Below are positions 26,930-36,111 of a stretch of 64,000 nucleotides of DNA, one piece after another. The first letter of the stretch is position 1; each line of letters begins with the position of its first letter. Source of the DNA: Streptomyces guryensis (lineage in GTDB: Bacteria > Actinomycetota > Actinomycetes > Streptomycetales > Streptomycetaceae); the NCBI RefSeq assembly GCF_021261325.1, contig NZ_JAJSBI010000008.1, positions 1 to 64,000 on the forward strand, written 5' to 3'. The position numbers and the translations under genes are program-made. The notes below the pieces were generated by a model that was given only the letters and a program-made list of their open reading frames with translations, searched no databases and was not told the DNA's origin.

Positions 26930-27010
26930 GGCGGGTGGGTGCGCTCGCCCGCGCTTGCGGGGCGCCGCCTTTGGGTCGGGATCCGCCCCTAGATGGCACG
27001 ATCGCCCGCA
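26930..27010 (+). repeat. Dispersed repeat C, copy 1
   Basis: A segment with GGTGGGTGCGC, GGGTCGGGATCCGCCCC and GGCACGATCGCCCGCAGGCT in that order. The same blocks occur in the same order at 41053-41130 with small changes. Both copies follow a stop codon on the plus strand. Confidence 0.65.
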
Positions 27011-27048
27011 GGCTACGCAGGGCTGCCCCGGCCTGCACGCCTGCCCGC

Positions 27049-27228
27049 AGGCCGGGCAGATCGCAGCCCAGCACCACCCCCACCCGCAGGCCGAGCAAAT
27101 CGCAGCCCACCCCCACCCGCAGCCTGAGCAGACCTCAGCCCGGCGCCCCGCCCGCCCGCAGGCCGAGCAAATCGCAGCCCACCCCCACCCACAGCCTGAG
27201 CAGACCTCAGCCCGGTGCCCCACCCGCC
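27049..27228. repeat. 36/72-bp tandem repeat
   Basis: The block CCGAGCAAATCGCAGCCCAC at 27091 recurs at 27163, a 72-bp period. Each period is made of two related 36-bp halves, and a more diverged half-unit lies at 27049. There are about five 36-bp units. They fill the gap between the AlkA-like and pyrophosphorylase genes right up to the latter's stop codon. Frames stay open on both strands because 36 is a multiple of three, but I see no start site or homology, so I treat it as non-coding. Confidence 0.7.
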
Positions 27229-28311
27229 CTACTGGTCCGAGGAGAACCGCACCGAGCCCGCCGGGATTCGGGCGTCGCACCACACCCGTACGCCGTCGCG
27301 CAGTTCGTTGTCGGCGCCGATGACCGCGCCGTCGCCGATGACCGTGCCGGTCAGGACGGAGCGTTCGCCGACGCGGGCGCGGGTGCCGATGAGGGAGTCA
27401 GTGATGACGGCGCCGGGTTCGATGACGGCGCCGGGAAGGATGGTCGAGCCGAAGACTCGCGCGCCCTCCGCCACGAACGCGCCCTCGCCCACCACCGTGC
27501 CGCCCGTCAGCTTGGCGTCGGGGGCGACCCTCGCCGTCGGCAGGATCAGGCGGTCACCGCAGCGGCCGGGGACCGCGGGGGACGGGGCGCGGCCCAGGAC
27601 GAGGTCCGCCGAGCCGCGGACGAAGGCCGCCGGGGTGCCCAGGTCGAGCCAGTACGTCGAGTCGACCATGCCTTGTAGATGGGCGCCGGCCGCGAGGAGG
27701 TCGGGGAAGGTCTCGCGCTCGACCGAGACCGGGCGGCCGGCCGGGATCGTGTCGATGACCGAGCGGCGGAAGACGTACGCCCCCGCGTTGATCTGGTCGG
27801 TGACGATCTCCTCGGGGGTCTGCGGCTTTTCGAGGAAGGCGAGGACCCTGCCGGTCTCGTCCGTGGGGACCAGGCCGTAGGCGCGCGGGTCCGTGACCTT
27901 GGTGAGGTGGAGGGAGACGTCGGCGCCCGTCTTCTCGTGGGTGTCGACCAGGGCCCGGATGTTCAGGCCGGTCAGGATGTCACCGTTGAAGACCAGGATC
28001 GGTTCGTCGGGGCCGGAGTGCAGCCGGGACGCGACGTTGCGGATGGCGCCGCCCGTACCGAGGGGTTCCTCCTCCGTCACGTACTCGAGGTGCAGACCCA
28101 GGGACGAGCCGTCGCCGAAGTGCGGTTCGAAGACCTCGGCCAGATAGGACGTGGCCAGGACGATGTGGTCCACTCCCGCCGCTCTCGCTCTCGCCAGCTG
28201 GTGGGTCAGGAACGGGACGCCGGCCGCGCGGACCATGGGCTTCGGTGTGTGGACCGTGAGCGGGCGCAACCGCGTGCCCTTGCCGCCGACCAGGAGGATC
28301 GCTTCTGTCAC
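27229..28311 (-). CDS. NDP-sugar pyrophosphorylase (mannose-1-phosphate guanylyltransferase-like)
   Basis: 360 residues. The nucleotidyltransferase domain starts MTEAILLVGGKGTRLRPLTV with the G-G-x-G-T-R-L loop and K-P-M, followed by FNGDIL and QINAGAYVF. From about residue 255 a left-handed beta helix is indicated by hexapeptide repeats (I-L-P-G-A-V, I-E-P-G-A-V). This resembles actinobacterial GDP-mannose pyrophosphorylase-like enzymes. With manA and manB 15-20 kb away it would complete GDP-mannose synthesis. The sugar is inferred; glucose-1-phosphate is the main alternative. Confidence 0.88.
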   Translation of the reverse strand: MTEAILLVGGKGTRLRPLTVHTPKPMVRAAGVPFLTHQLARARAAGVDHIVLATSYLAEVFEPHFGDGSSLGLHLEYVTEEEPLGTGGAIRNVASRLHSGPDEPILVFNGDILTGLNIRALVDTHEKTGADVSLHLTKVTDPRAYGLVPTDETGRVLAFLEKPQTPEEIVTDQINAGAYVFRRSVIDTIPAGRPVSVERETFPDLLAAGAHLQGMVDSTYWLDLGTPAAFVRGSADLVLGRAPSPAVPGRCGDRLILPTARVAPDAKLTGGTVVGEGAFVAEGARVFGSTILPGAVIEPGAVITDSLIGTRARVGERSVLTGTVIGDGAVIGADNELRDGVRVWCDARIPAGSVRFSSDQ

Positions 28312-28486
28312 CTGTCGTCTCTGCTTCCTGCCGGGACCGGCCGAACTGTCTTTCGGCCGGCCAGTTTGTGCAGACCTTCGTGTGGTGATTTGGACGGCCG
28401 TGCGGCGTTCCGCGTTCCGCCCGGTGCCCCGCTATGACGTAGATAACCCCTCCGTGGCCAACCCCGGTGCGGGGCCCGGCAGTCTC

Positions 28487-29980
28487 TCAGCGGCGGCCCT
28501 GGTAGTGCGCCGCGGTGGAGCGGATCGTGCCGAGCTTGCGGTAGAGCTGCCAGCCCGGGCATGCCGTGGGGTAGCCGTCGCGGTGGCCGGAGATCACATT
28601 CATTCGGACGTTCTTCCCCTTTCGGTAGAGATTGCCACCGCTCGACTTCAGATATGTCTTTCCTCGCGGATTGGCACCGTAGAGGCCCAGCTTCCAGGCC
28701 GTGAGCCGGGCGATGGCCTTCAGCACGGCCGCGGGCGGCTTGCTCTTGCTGAAGCTGCCGAGGACGGCGATGCCCATGCTGTTGTTGTTGAAACCGAGGG
28801 TGTGAGCGCCCCTGACCGCTTTCGCCACTCCCCCGGCGCGCCCTTCGTAGATGGTTCCGCACTTGTCGACGAGGAAGTTGTAGCCGATGTCGCGCCAGCC
28901 CATGCTCACGACGTGGTAGCGGTAGATGGCACGGATGACGGAGGCGGCCTGCGAACAGCGGTAGGTGTTGCCGGACGACGTGTGGTGCACGAACGCCGCC
29001 TTGACCTTCTTCGTGTACGCGAACCCCCTCTCGCGCAGGTCCTCGTCCGCACCCCAGCCCCGGCGGGTGACGATGCGGGGGCGGGGGCCGATGTGCGGCT
29101 TCTTCCGCTGACCCGCCGTCAACTCGAGTCCGCGCAGGGTCCGCATCTCCCGCACGGTCGCGGACCGGCTCAGCGCGGGGATCACGGTGGCGCCGAGCGG
29201 GACGAGATCGGCGTTGGCGGTGGACGAGGCCAGGGCTTCGGCCGACTCGGAGTTGCCGGCCCCGGCACCGGGTGGTCCGGCCTGGCTGCCGTGCGCCACG
29301 CCCGGTGCCGTACCCCGCATCGGGACCTCGTCGCCCGCCTCGTCCGGGTCGCCCGGGTCCACGAGTTCCAGACGCAGCCCCGAGGGGAGACCGGAGGCGG
29401 CCGGGAGGGCGCGGGTGCTCGGAGCGCGGCCTTCGGTGCGGCGATCGCCCTCGACCCGGACCTCCACCCCGTCCGAGTCGCCCACCCACAAAGGCGCGGT
29501 GGAGCCGCGGACGCGGCCCGAGGTGCGCTCGTCGGTGCCGGGGTCGGCCGCGTCGTCGTTGTGCGTCTCCAGGCTCCGCCAGCCGGACCAGACGCCGGTG
29601 CCCGCCGCGCGGGTGCGGACCTGGACCTGCCCGTGCAGTGCGGTGTCCGGGTTGTTCCAGATGACGCCGACCATCGAGAACCGCCGTACGTCCCGGCGGG
29701 TCAGGCCCTCCTCCGCGAGGGCCATGGAGGCCGTGGAGGCCGTCGAGCCGATGGCGCGGGTCAGGGGTGCGAGCGGGGCGAGGGGCAGCGACTGGGTGCT
29801 GCCGCGAACGTCGGACCGGGCGGGCGCCGGCGCGGACCCCGCTGCGCCGAGCCCGGCCCTGGCCGTCGCCGCGGGCGCGGGCAGGGTCAGAGGAAGGGCG
29901 AGGGCGGCCGCGCAGGCGACGCCGATCGAGGAGGCGATCGAGGAGGCAAGGAATCCACGCATGCTCCTGATGTTGGACAT
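28487..29980 (-). CDS. Secreted N-acetylmuramoyl-L-alanine amidase / PGRP family
   Basis: About 497 residues. A signal peptide starts MSNIRSMRGFLASSIASSIG. A long Ala/Pro-rich and beta-rich region with a WSGW-type segment follows. The C-terminal Amidase_2/PGRP domain carries the zinc ligands His332 in FVHHTSSGNTY, His466 in ISGHRDGYPTACPG and Cys474, plus GYNFLVDKCGTIYEGR. It cleaves the bond between MurNAc and L-Ala of peptidoglycan. The frame is open 110 codons upstream, but the signal peptide fixes the start near 29980 or 29986. No ribosome site is obvious. Together with the LCP array it belongs to wall remodelling. Confidence 0.9.
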   Translation of the reverse strand: MSNIRSMRGFLASSIASSIGVACAAALALPLTLPAPAATARAGLGAAGSAPAPARSDVRGSTQSLPLAPLAPLTRAIGSTASTASMALAEEGLTRRDVRRFSMVGVIWNNPDTALHGQVQVRTRAAGTGVWSGWRSLETHNDDAADPGTDERTSGRVRGSTAPLWVGDSDGVEVRVEGDRRTEGRAPSTRALPAASGLPSGLRLELVDPGDPDEAGDEVPMRGTAPGVAHGSQAGPPGAGAGNSESAEALASSTANADLVPLGATVIPALSRSATVREMRTLRGLELTAGQRKKPHIGPRPRIVTRRGWGADEDLRERGFAYTKKVKAAFVHHTSSGNTYRCSQAASVIRAIYRYHVVSMGWRDIGYNFLVDKCGTIYEGRAGGVAKAVRGAHTLGFNNNSMGIAVLGSFSKSKPPAAVLKAIARLTAWKLGLYGANPRGKTYLKSSGGNLYRKGKNVRMNVISGHRDGYPTACPGWQLYRKLGTIRSTAAHYQGRR

Positions 29981-30091
29981 AGTCATACATATCTGTCCAT
30001 CCCGGAATTGACGGACCGTCGGTTTTCGTTCGTCCGAACCGGTGGCCCCATCAAGGGGTGTGCGAGCGGCCGCCCGCGTACCCTTGCGCGG

Positions 30092-30847
30092 GTGAACTCC
30101 ACCGACCACACCCCTGCCGACCTGCTGCGTTCCGCGCTCGCCGCGGACCCCGGACGCCCCCTGGTGACCTTCTACGACGACGCCACGGGTGAGCGTGTCG
30201 AACTCTCCGTGGCCACCTTCGCCAATTGGGTGGCCAAGACCGCCAATCTCCTCCAGGGCGACCTCTCCGCGACCCCCGGCGACCGGGTCGCGCTGCTGCT
30301 GCCGGCGCACTGGCAGACCGCGGTGTGGCTGATCGCCTGCGCGTCGGTGGGGGCGGTCGCCGATGTCGGCGGGGATCCGGCGGCGGCGGATGTGGTGGTG
30401 AGCGGGCCGGACACGCTGTCCGCCGCGAGGGCCTGCCGGGGGGAGCGGGTCGCCCTTGCGTTGCGGCCGTTGGGGGGCCGGTTCCCGCAGGTGCCGGACG
30501 GCTTCGCCGACTACGCCGTGGAGGTGCCGAGCCAGGGGGACCGGTTCGTACCGTTCGCGGCGGTGGGCCCTGAGGAGGCCGGGCTGATCGTGGCCGGGCG
30601 GGAGTTCAGCGGGGCGGAGGTTGTCGAGCGGGCTCGGGCGGAGGCGGCGGGGCTGGGCCTTACCGGGCCGGGGTCACGGATTCTGTCCGGGTTGTCGTAC
30701 GACACCTGGGAGGGACTGAATGCCGGTTTGTACGGGCCGCTTGCCACCGGGGGGTCCGTGGTGTTGTGCCGGCATCTGGAGCAGTTGGGAGAAGAGGGGC
30801 TGGCCAAGCGGGTCGAGAGTGAGCGGGTGAGTGTTGTGCGCCGGTGA
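30092..30847 (+). CDS. TIGR03089 family protein (partial AMP-binding fold)
   Basis: 251 residues. It begins with the first portion of an acyl-adenylating enzyme: TPADLLRSALAADPGRPLVT, then NWVAKTANLLQG and PGDRVALLLPAHWQTAVWLI. It lacks the P-loop and C-terminal subdomain of active ligases. This actinobacterial family is of unknown function. The start is GTG at 30092; there is no ribosome site, but TACCCT lies 7 nt upstream, so a leaderless mRNA is likely. It is divergent from the amidase and lies upstream of the first LCP gene. Confidence 0.82.
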   Translation: MNSTDHTPADLLRSALAADPGRPLVTFYDDATGERVELSVATFANWVAKTANLLQGDLSATPGDRVALLLPAHWQTAVWLIACASVGAVADVGGDPAAADVVVSGPDTLSAARACRGERVALALRPLGGRFPQVPDGFADYAVEVPSQGDRFVPFAAVGPEEAGLIVAGREFSGAEVVERARAEAAGLGLTGPGSRILSGLSYDTWEGLNAGLYGPLATGGSVVLCRHLEQLGEEGLAKRVESERVSVVRR

Positions 30848-30872
30848 GGCGGTCGCTTTCCGGGTGCGGGCC

Positions 30873-30910
30873 GGTGGGGGCTGATCGCGCAGTTCCCGGC
30901 GCCCCTTGAG
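30873..30910 (+). repeat. Dispersed Streptomyces repeat B, copy 2
   Basis: GGTGGGGGCTGATCGCGCAG followed by TTCCCGGCGCCCCTTGAG; 26 bp after the TIGR03089 stop codon. Same family as 25791. Confidence 0.75.
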
Positions 30911-31027
30911 AGCCGCTGCGGTCACCCGGATGGATCAGCATCGGACGCCTCCACCGGCCCTGCTGGGCCATGGTCGTAAGAGCCGCAGGTCGGAGCTGCG
31001 CGTTCCTACGCCGTGAGGGGGTGGAGC

Positions 31028-32266
31028 ATGGCCTCGGTAGGTCGTCGGCGGCGGTGGGTGCGGTTCGGGGGGCTTGCGGTCGCCGCTGTGGTCGTGGGGG
31101 CCGTCGGGGGTGGGTGGGTGGTGTACGCGAAGCTCGACGGCAACATCAGGTCCGACAACGCGGCCGCCCGGGAGCTCGCCCGGTACGAGAAGGAGCGGCC
31201 CACCTCGCTCGTCAAGGACGCGCAGAACATCCTGCTGATCGGGTCGGACACGCGGTCCGGGGACGGGAACGCGCGGTACGGGCGGGACTCGGGGACCGAG
31301 CGGTCCGACACGACGATCCTGCTGCATCTGTCCGCGGGGCGGCACACCGCCACCGCGATCTCCCTTCCCCGTGACCTGATGGTGGACATCCCCTCCTGTC
31401 TGATGCGCGACGGGGGCCGCTCGGAGCCGATGTTCGCGATGTTCAACTCGGCCTTCGAGACCGGCGGTTCGGCCTGCACCATCCGAACCGTCGAGAAGCT
31501 GACGAACGTCCGCGTCGACCACCACGTCGTCCTCGACTTCCACGGCTTCAAGAAGATGGTCGACGCGGTCGACGGCGTCCAGGTGTGCCTGACGAAGCCG
31601 ATCGACGACAAGGCCGCCAGGCTGAAGCTGCCCGCGGGACGGGTCACGCTCGACGGTGAGCAGGCCCTCGGCTACGTGCGCGCCCGCAAGTCGCTCGGCG
31701 ACGGCAGCGACACCGACCGGATGGACCGTCAGCAGCGGTTCCTCGGGGCGCTCGTCAACAAGGTCCAGAGCAACGACGTACTGCTGAATCCGGTGAAGCT
31801 CTATCCCGTGCTGGACGCCGCGACGTCGTCCCTCACCACCGACCCTGGGCTGGCGAGCCTGCGCGGGCTGTACGAACTCGTGCGCGGGCTTCGCGACATC
31901 CCCACGAAAGCGGTGCAATTCCTCACGGTTCCAAGGGAGTCGTACGTCTACAACGCCAATCGCGACCAGCTCGTGGAGCCGGAGGCGCAGAAGTTGTTCG
32001 AACGGCTGCGCAGGGACGCGCCGTTGACGGTCGCGAAGGAAGTTCCGCGGGATTCCGACTCAAAGGGCCGTAATTCGGCCGGCGGTATCGAGGCGAACTC
32101 GCACGGGGATTCGGGCGGGGATTCATATGAGCAGTCGCACGACTACGGTGCGTACGGATACGGCGACGGGAAGTCGGGCGCAGAGCGGTACGGCGAGGCC
32201 TCGGCGCCCGGTTCACCCGCGCCGACGTTCCGCGGGAACACCGCAGCGGAGGACGGCTGCAGGTAG
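31028..32266 (+). CDS. LCP family protein 1 (LytR-CpsA-Psr)
   Basis: 412 residues. A short cytoplasmic Arg-rich start, one membrane helix (about 14-36), then the extracellular LCP domain. Signature segments: LLIGSDTRSGDG, ISLPRDLMVDIP and GYVRARKSLGDG, supplying the Asp and Arg residues that bind the pyrophosphate of the polyprenyl-linked donor. LCP enzymes transfer glycopolymers from undecaprenyl phosphate to peptidoglycan. The tail after about residue 345 is Ser/Gly/Tyr-rich and lacks a LytR_C domain. ATG 31028 was preferred to GTG 31013 for its GGGGGTGGAG site. Confidence 0.93.
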   Translation: MASVGRRRRWVRFGGLAVAAVVVGAVGGGWVVYAKLDGNIRSDNAAARELARYEKERPTSLVKDAQNILLIGSDTRSGDGNARYGRDSGTERSDTTILLHLSAGRHTATAISLPRDLMVDIPSCLMRDGGRSEPMFAMFNSAFETGGSACTIRTVEKLTNVRVDHHVVLDFHGFKKMVDAVDGVQVCLTKPIDDKAARLKLPAGRVTLDGEQALGYVRARKSLGDGSDTDRMDRQQRFLGALVNKVQSNDVLLNPVKLYPVLDAATSSLTTDPGLASLRGLYELVRGLRDIPTKAVQFLTVPRESYVYNANRDQLVEPEAQKLFERLRRDAPLTVAKEVPRDSDSKGRNSAGGIEANSHGDSGGDSYEQSHDYGAYGYGDGKSGAERYGEASAPGSPAPTFRGNTAAEDGCR

Positions 32267-32480
32267 GGCGAGCATCAACGCGACGAACAGCCGTCCCAAG
32301 AAAACCCAAGGAAATGGGTGGATTGCCCAGTTGTAGGGACGTGGAATTTGTCACCGGCGTCGCTCCAGGCTGAACTGGGCGGCTAGTGTGAGCGATCCGG
32401 TGCCCCCGTCCGCCAGGTCCTTCCTGGGGTCGCGCACTGTGTGACCGAGACCCGAGCGTCTTTGAGGGGGAAGGCGCCGC

Positions 32481-34232
32481 GTGGCCCAGACGGAGGATTC
32501 GGAAACCGTGGACGCGCAAAGCCGTGGGCGGGCGGAGAACATCGACCCCGCCGACCAGTGGGTGCTCAATCCGAACACCGGCGAATACGAACTGCGACTG
32601 ACCCCTTCCACACCGCAGTCAGCGGTGCCCCGGCCGCGCAGATCCGCGCCCCGTGGCGCGAACGGCGCGGCCCGCGACCGTACGGCGACTCCGCAGGCCC
32701 CGGGCCGCGGGGTACCGCCGCAGCGCCGTCGCCGCGGCGCGCCCGAGGAGCCGCCGCCGGGGCGGCGCGGGCGCCGGCCGGTGCAGAAGAAGTCGAAGGC
32801 GAAGAAGGCCCTGCTGTGGACCGGCGGCACCATGGCGTTCGTGCTGGTCGCCGCGGCCGGCGCCGGGTACCTCTACATCAAGCACCTCAACGACAACATC
32901 ACGTCCGTCTCCGACGACGGCGCGAGCACCGGTGGCTTCAGCAAGGGCAAGGCGATCAACATCCTGCTGATCGGCACCGACAAGCGCACCGGCAAGGGCA
33001 ACGACAAGTACGGGGACAAGAACAGCGTCGGTCACGCCGACACCACGATCCTGCTGCACGTCTCCAAGGACCGCTCGAACGCGACGGCGCTGAGCATCCC
33101 GCGCGACCTGATCACCGACATCCCGGACTGCCCGACCACACAGGCCGACGGCTCCCAGAAGGTCATCGCGGGCACCAGCAACGTCCGCTTCAACACCAGC
33201 CTCGGCCAGGACGACCGTACGCCCAGCTGTGTCGCGCGCACGGTCACGGAGCTGACCGGCATCAAGCCGGACAACTTCATGGTGGCCGACTTCAACGCGG
33301 TCAAGACGCTGACCACGGCGGTCGGCGGCGTCGACGTCTGCCTCGGCAAGGACATCAACGACCCGGACTCGCACCTGAACCTGAAGAAGGGCATGCAGCA
33401 CATCCAGGGCGAGACCGCGCTCGCCTTCGTGCGCACCCGGCACGCGGTGGGCTTCGGCGGTGACCTGAGCCGGATCACGCTGCAGCAGCAGTTCCTCAGC
33501 GCGCTGATGCGCAAGCTGAAGTCGAACGACACGCTCACCGACCCGACGAAGATGATCAAGATCGCCGAGGCGGGCACCAAGGCGCTGACCGTCGACTCCA
33601 ACCTCGACAGCATCGGCAAGCTGAAGGACCTCGGCCTGGAGCTGGGCAAGCTCAACCCGAAGAACCTGACGTTCACCACGGTCCCGGTGATCGACAACCC
33701 GGCCGAGAAGGTGCACGCGACCGTCGTCCTCAAGCCGGGCGCGACCCAGCCGGTCTTCGACGCGATCAAGAACGACGTCTCCTTCACCGCGGTGAAGGCG
33801 CAGAAGAAGAAGGAGGCGGCCGCCGTGGCCGCCCGCCTCAAGGGCACCAAGTCGGCCGCCTCCGCGGTGCGGGTGCGGGTCCTGAACGGTGGCGCCGAAC
33901 CCGGCAGTGCGCAGGCGGAGCTCGAGTACCTGCAGAACCAGGCGGGCGTGCTGAAGTCCGAGAACGCCGGCAACGCGGGCGTGCAGCTGAGCAGGACGAC
34001 GCTGGAGTACGCCCCGGACCAGGCCGACCAGGCGCGCCGGCTGGCCGCCATCCTGGGCCTGTCCGGCTCGGCGCTGAAGCCCGGCAAGAGTGTGACCAAC
34101 TCCCAGGGCCTGCCGGCCATCACCCTGACGCTCGGCAAGGACTTCCCGGGTGCCGGGGACTCGTTCACCGCGGCGACCAAGGCGCCGGACGTGGACAAGA
34201 CCACGGCCGACAAGGTTGAGTGCGCCAAGTAG
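32481..34232 (+). CDS. LCP family protein 2, with LytR_C domain
   Basis: 583 residues. The cytoplasmic N-terminus of about 105 residues is Pro/Arg-rich, one helix (about 112-132) follows, then the LCP domain: INILLIGTDKRTGKGNDKYG, ALSIPRDLITDIPDCP and FVRTRHAVGFGGDLSR. A C-terminal LytR_C domain starts near SAVRVRVLNGGAEPGSAQ (about 465). Start GTG 32481 has GGGGGAAGG upstream. A perfect 17-bp hairpin follows the gene, so its transcript probably ends there. Glycopolymer ligase by family. Confidence 0.93.
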   Translation: MAQTEDSETVDAQSRGRAENIDPADQWVLNPNTGEYELRLTPSTPQSAVPRPRRSAPRGANGAARDRTATPQAPGRGVPPQRRRRGAPEEPPPGRRGRRPVQKKSKAKKALLWTGGTMAFVLVAAAGAGYLYIKHLNDNITSVSDDGASTGGFSKGKAINILLIGTDKRTGKGNDKYGDKNSVGHADTTILLHVSKDRSNATALSIPRDLITDIPDCPTTQADGSQKVIAGTSNVRFNTSLGQDDRTPSCVARTVTELTGIKPDNFMVADFNAVKTLTTAVGGVDVCLGKDINDPDSHLNLKKGMQHIQGETALAFVRTRHAVGFGGDLSRITLQQQFLSALMRKLKSNDTLTDPTKMIKIAEAGTKALTVDSNLDSIGKLKDLGLELGKLNPKNLTFTTVPVIDNPAEKVHATVVLKPGATQPVFDAIKNDVSFTAVKAQKKKEAAAVAARLKGTKSAASAVRVRVLNGGAEPGSAQAELEYLQNQAGVLKSENAGNAGVQLSRTTLEYAPDQADQARRLAAILGLSGSALKPGKSVTNSQGLPAITLTLGKDFPGAGDSFTAATKAPDVDKTTADKVECAK

Positions 34233-34240
34233 TGACCTGA

Positions 34241-34280
34241 CAGGCCTGTCGTACGTCTAACAGGACGTACGACAGGCCTG
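34241..34280 (+). terminator. Strong hairpin terminator after LCP 2
   Basis: CAGGCCTGTCGTACGTC (34241-34257) pairs perfectly over 17 bp with GACGTACGACAGGCCTG (34264-34280), loop TAACAG. There is no T tract. Confidence 0.85.
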
Positions 34281-34312
34281 ATGCATGGGCGCAGGGTGGG
34301 GAGGACGGGGAG

Positions 34313-35953
34313 ATGGCGCAGAGCAGCGTGCAGGGGGAAGGGACGTTCCGGGGCGTTCCGCACACGCGTGAATCCGAGCGGGGCGGACGGCGCGACGGTG
34401 GCGGACCTGGCGGCGTCCGGCGCGGCAGGCGGGGCAGTGGCGGGCCGCGGCGGGGGCGCCGGGTGCTCAGATGGTCCGCGACCACGCTGTCGGTGCTGAT
34501 ACTCGGCACGGCCGGCGCCGGATACCTGTACTACCAGCACCTCAACGGCAACATCCAGAAGGGCGAGCGCAGCAGCGGCGACGCCAAGGCGCGGAAGACC
34601 GCACCGAACGCGGCCGGGCAGACGCCGCTGAACATCCTGCTGATCGGCTCGGACAGCCGTAACTCCGACGAGAACGTGAAGCTCGGCGGCGCGAAGTACG
34701 ACCGCGGCACCCCGCCGCTGGGCGATGTGCAGATGCTGATCCACCTCTCCGCGGACCGCAAGAGCGCCGCCATGGTGAGCATTCCGCGTGACACCCGGGT
34801 CGAGATCCCCCAGTGCAGGGACCCGAAGACCGGCAAGACGTATCCCGAGACGAACAAGATCATCAACGAGTCGCTGGCCCGCGGCGGCGCCGGCTGCACG
34901 CTGGCCACCTGGGAGAAGCTCACCGGGGTCTACATCGACCACTGGATGACGATCGACTTCTCGGGTGTGGTGCGGATGGCCGACGCCATCGGCGGAGTCG
35001 ACGTCTGTGTGAAGCAGAACGTGTGGGACCACCCGACGGCCGCCGTGCCGGGCGGCTCCGGCCTGAAGATGACGGCCGGCACGCACAAGGTCGAGGGCAG
35101 GCAGGCCCTGCAGTGGCTGCGCACCCGGCACGCCTGGGGCAGTGACCTGATGCGGGCCCGGGCCCAGCACATGTATCTGAACTCCATGATCCGCACCCTG
35201 AAGGGCCAGAACGTCTTCACCGACACCGGGCGGCTGACCGACCTCGCCGAGGCCGCCACGAAGTCCCTGAAGGTCTCCGAGGAGATCGGCACGGTCAAGA
35301 AGCTGTACGACCTGGGCATGCAGCTCAAGTCGGTGCCGACGGACCGCATCACCTCGGTGACGATGCCCAACGTCACGGACCCGCAGAACTCCGATCACGT
35401 CATACCGGACGGCGCGGGCGCCGAGCAGCTCTGGCAGATGCTCCGCGACGACGTGCCCCTCGACAACAAGGGCAAGGCCACGGGCGAGAAGAAGACGACC
35501 GCCGACGAAGAGGCCACGAAGGCTCCTTCGGCGCCGGACGGCGAGATCGGTGTCGTGGTGCAGAACGCCACCGGGACGTCCGCCCTCGGCCCGGCCGCCG
35601 GACGCGCGGGCACGGTCGCCCAGGAGCTCGTGCAGAAGGGGTTCAGCAAGGCGTCCAAGGACACGACGGCGGGGCTCTCCGAGGACCGGACCCTGGTGCG
35701 CTACCCGAGCGCGGAACTGGAGGGCGACGCCCAGCGCATCGCCAAGTCCCTCGGGATTCCGCTGAGTTCGGTGCAGAGGTCGACGGACGTCTCCGGGGTC
35801 ACTGTCGTCGTGGGCGCCGACTGGCGCACCGGCACGACGTATCCGAAGCAGTCCAAGCCCAGGGCCGGCGAACTGCCCGGCAACTCCGACGCCATCAACG
35901 GCTCGGACAAGAGCCAGTGCATGGACGTGTACGCACCGTACCGCTGGACCTGA
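34313..35953 (+). CDS. LCP family protein 3, with LytR_C domain
   Basis: 546 residues. Arg/Gly-rich cytoplasmic start, helix with GTAGAGYLYYQHLNGNI just after it, LCP domain (NILLIGSDSRNSDENVKLGG, VSIPRDTRVEIPQC, WLRTRHAWGSDLMRAR), LytR_C near IGVVVQNATGTSALGPAAGR (about 410). It is strongly similar along its whole length to LCP 4 next door, including the C-terminal VRYPSAELEGDAQRIAKSLG, so the two arose by tandem duplication. Start ATG with GAGGACGGGGAG directly upstream. Confidence 0.93.
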   Translation: MAQSSVQGEGTFRGVPHTRESERGGRRDGGGPGGVRRGRRGSGGPRRGRRVLRWSATTLSVLILGTAGAGYLYYQHLNGNIQKGERSSGDAKARKTAPNAAGQTPLNILLIGSDSRNSDENVKLGGAKYDRGTPPLGDVQMLIHLSADRKSAAMVSIPRDTRVEIPQCRDPKTGKTYPETNKIINESLARGGAGCTLATWEKLTGVYIDHWMTIDFSGVVRMADAIGGVDVCVKQNVWDHPTAAVPGGSGLKMTAGTHKVEGRQALQWLRTRHAWGSDLMRARAQHMYLNSMIRTLKGQNVFTDTGRLTDLAEAATKSLKVSEEIGTVKKLYDLGMQLKSVPTDRITSVTMPNVTDPQNSDHVIPDGAGAEQLWQMLRDDVPLDNKGKATGEKKTTADEEATKAPSAPDGEIGVVVQNATGTSALGPAAGRAGTVAQELVQKGFSKASKDTTAGLSEDRTLVRYPSAELEGDAQRIAKSLGIPLSSVQRSTDVSGVTVVVGADWRTGTTYPKQSKPRAGELPGNSDAINGSDKSQCMDVYAPYRWT

Positions 35954-36111
35954 TCTTCACCGATCCCCACAGCTGACTCCCAACTGACTGCACAATGATG
36001 AGGCGCGCTCACGTTCGAGGGGCTTCAGGGGGCGGCGCGCCCTCTCTCACCCGATCCGGGGGCACGGGCAACGGAGAGGTTCGGCATGTCCAGGGGTGGG
36101 AGGGCAGGGAG

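Noticed and set aside
26378..27283. Cys-rich repeat protein on the minus strand over the 36-bp repeats
   Set aside because: Its distal part is antisense to the AlkA-like gene, no start site is seen, and the repetitive Cys reading follows from the DNA repeat alone. Kept only as a finding about the repeat.
35995..36111. Longer N-terminus for LCP 4 starting at ATG 35995
   Set aside because: The matched start region of paralogue LCP 3 and the GGGAGGG site both point to TTG 36112.
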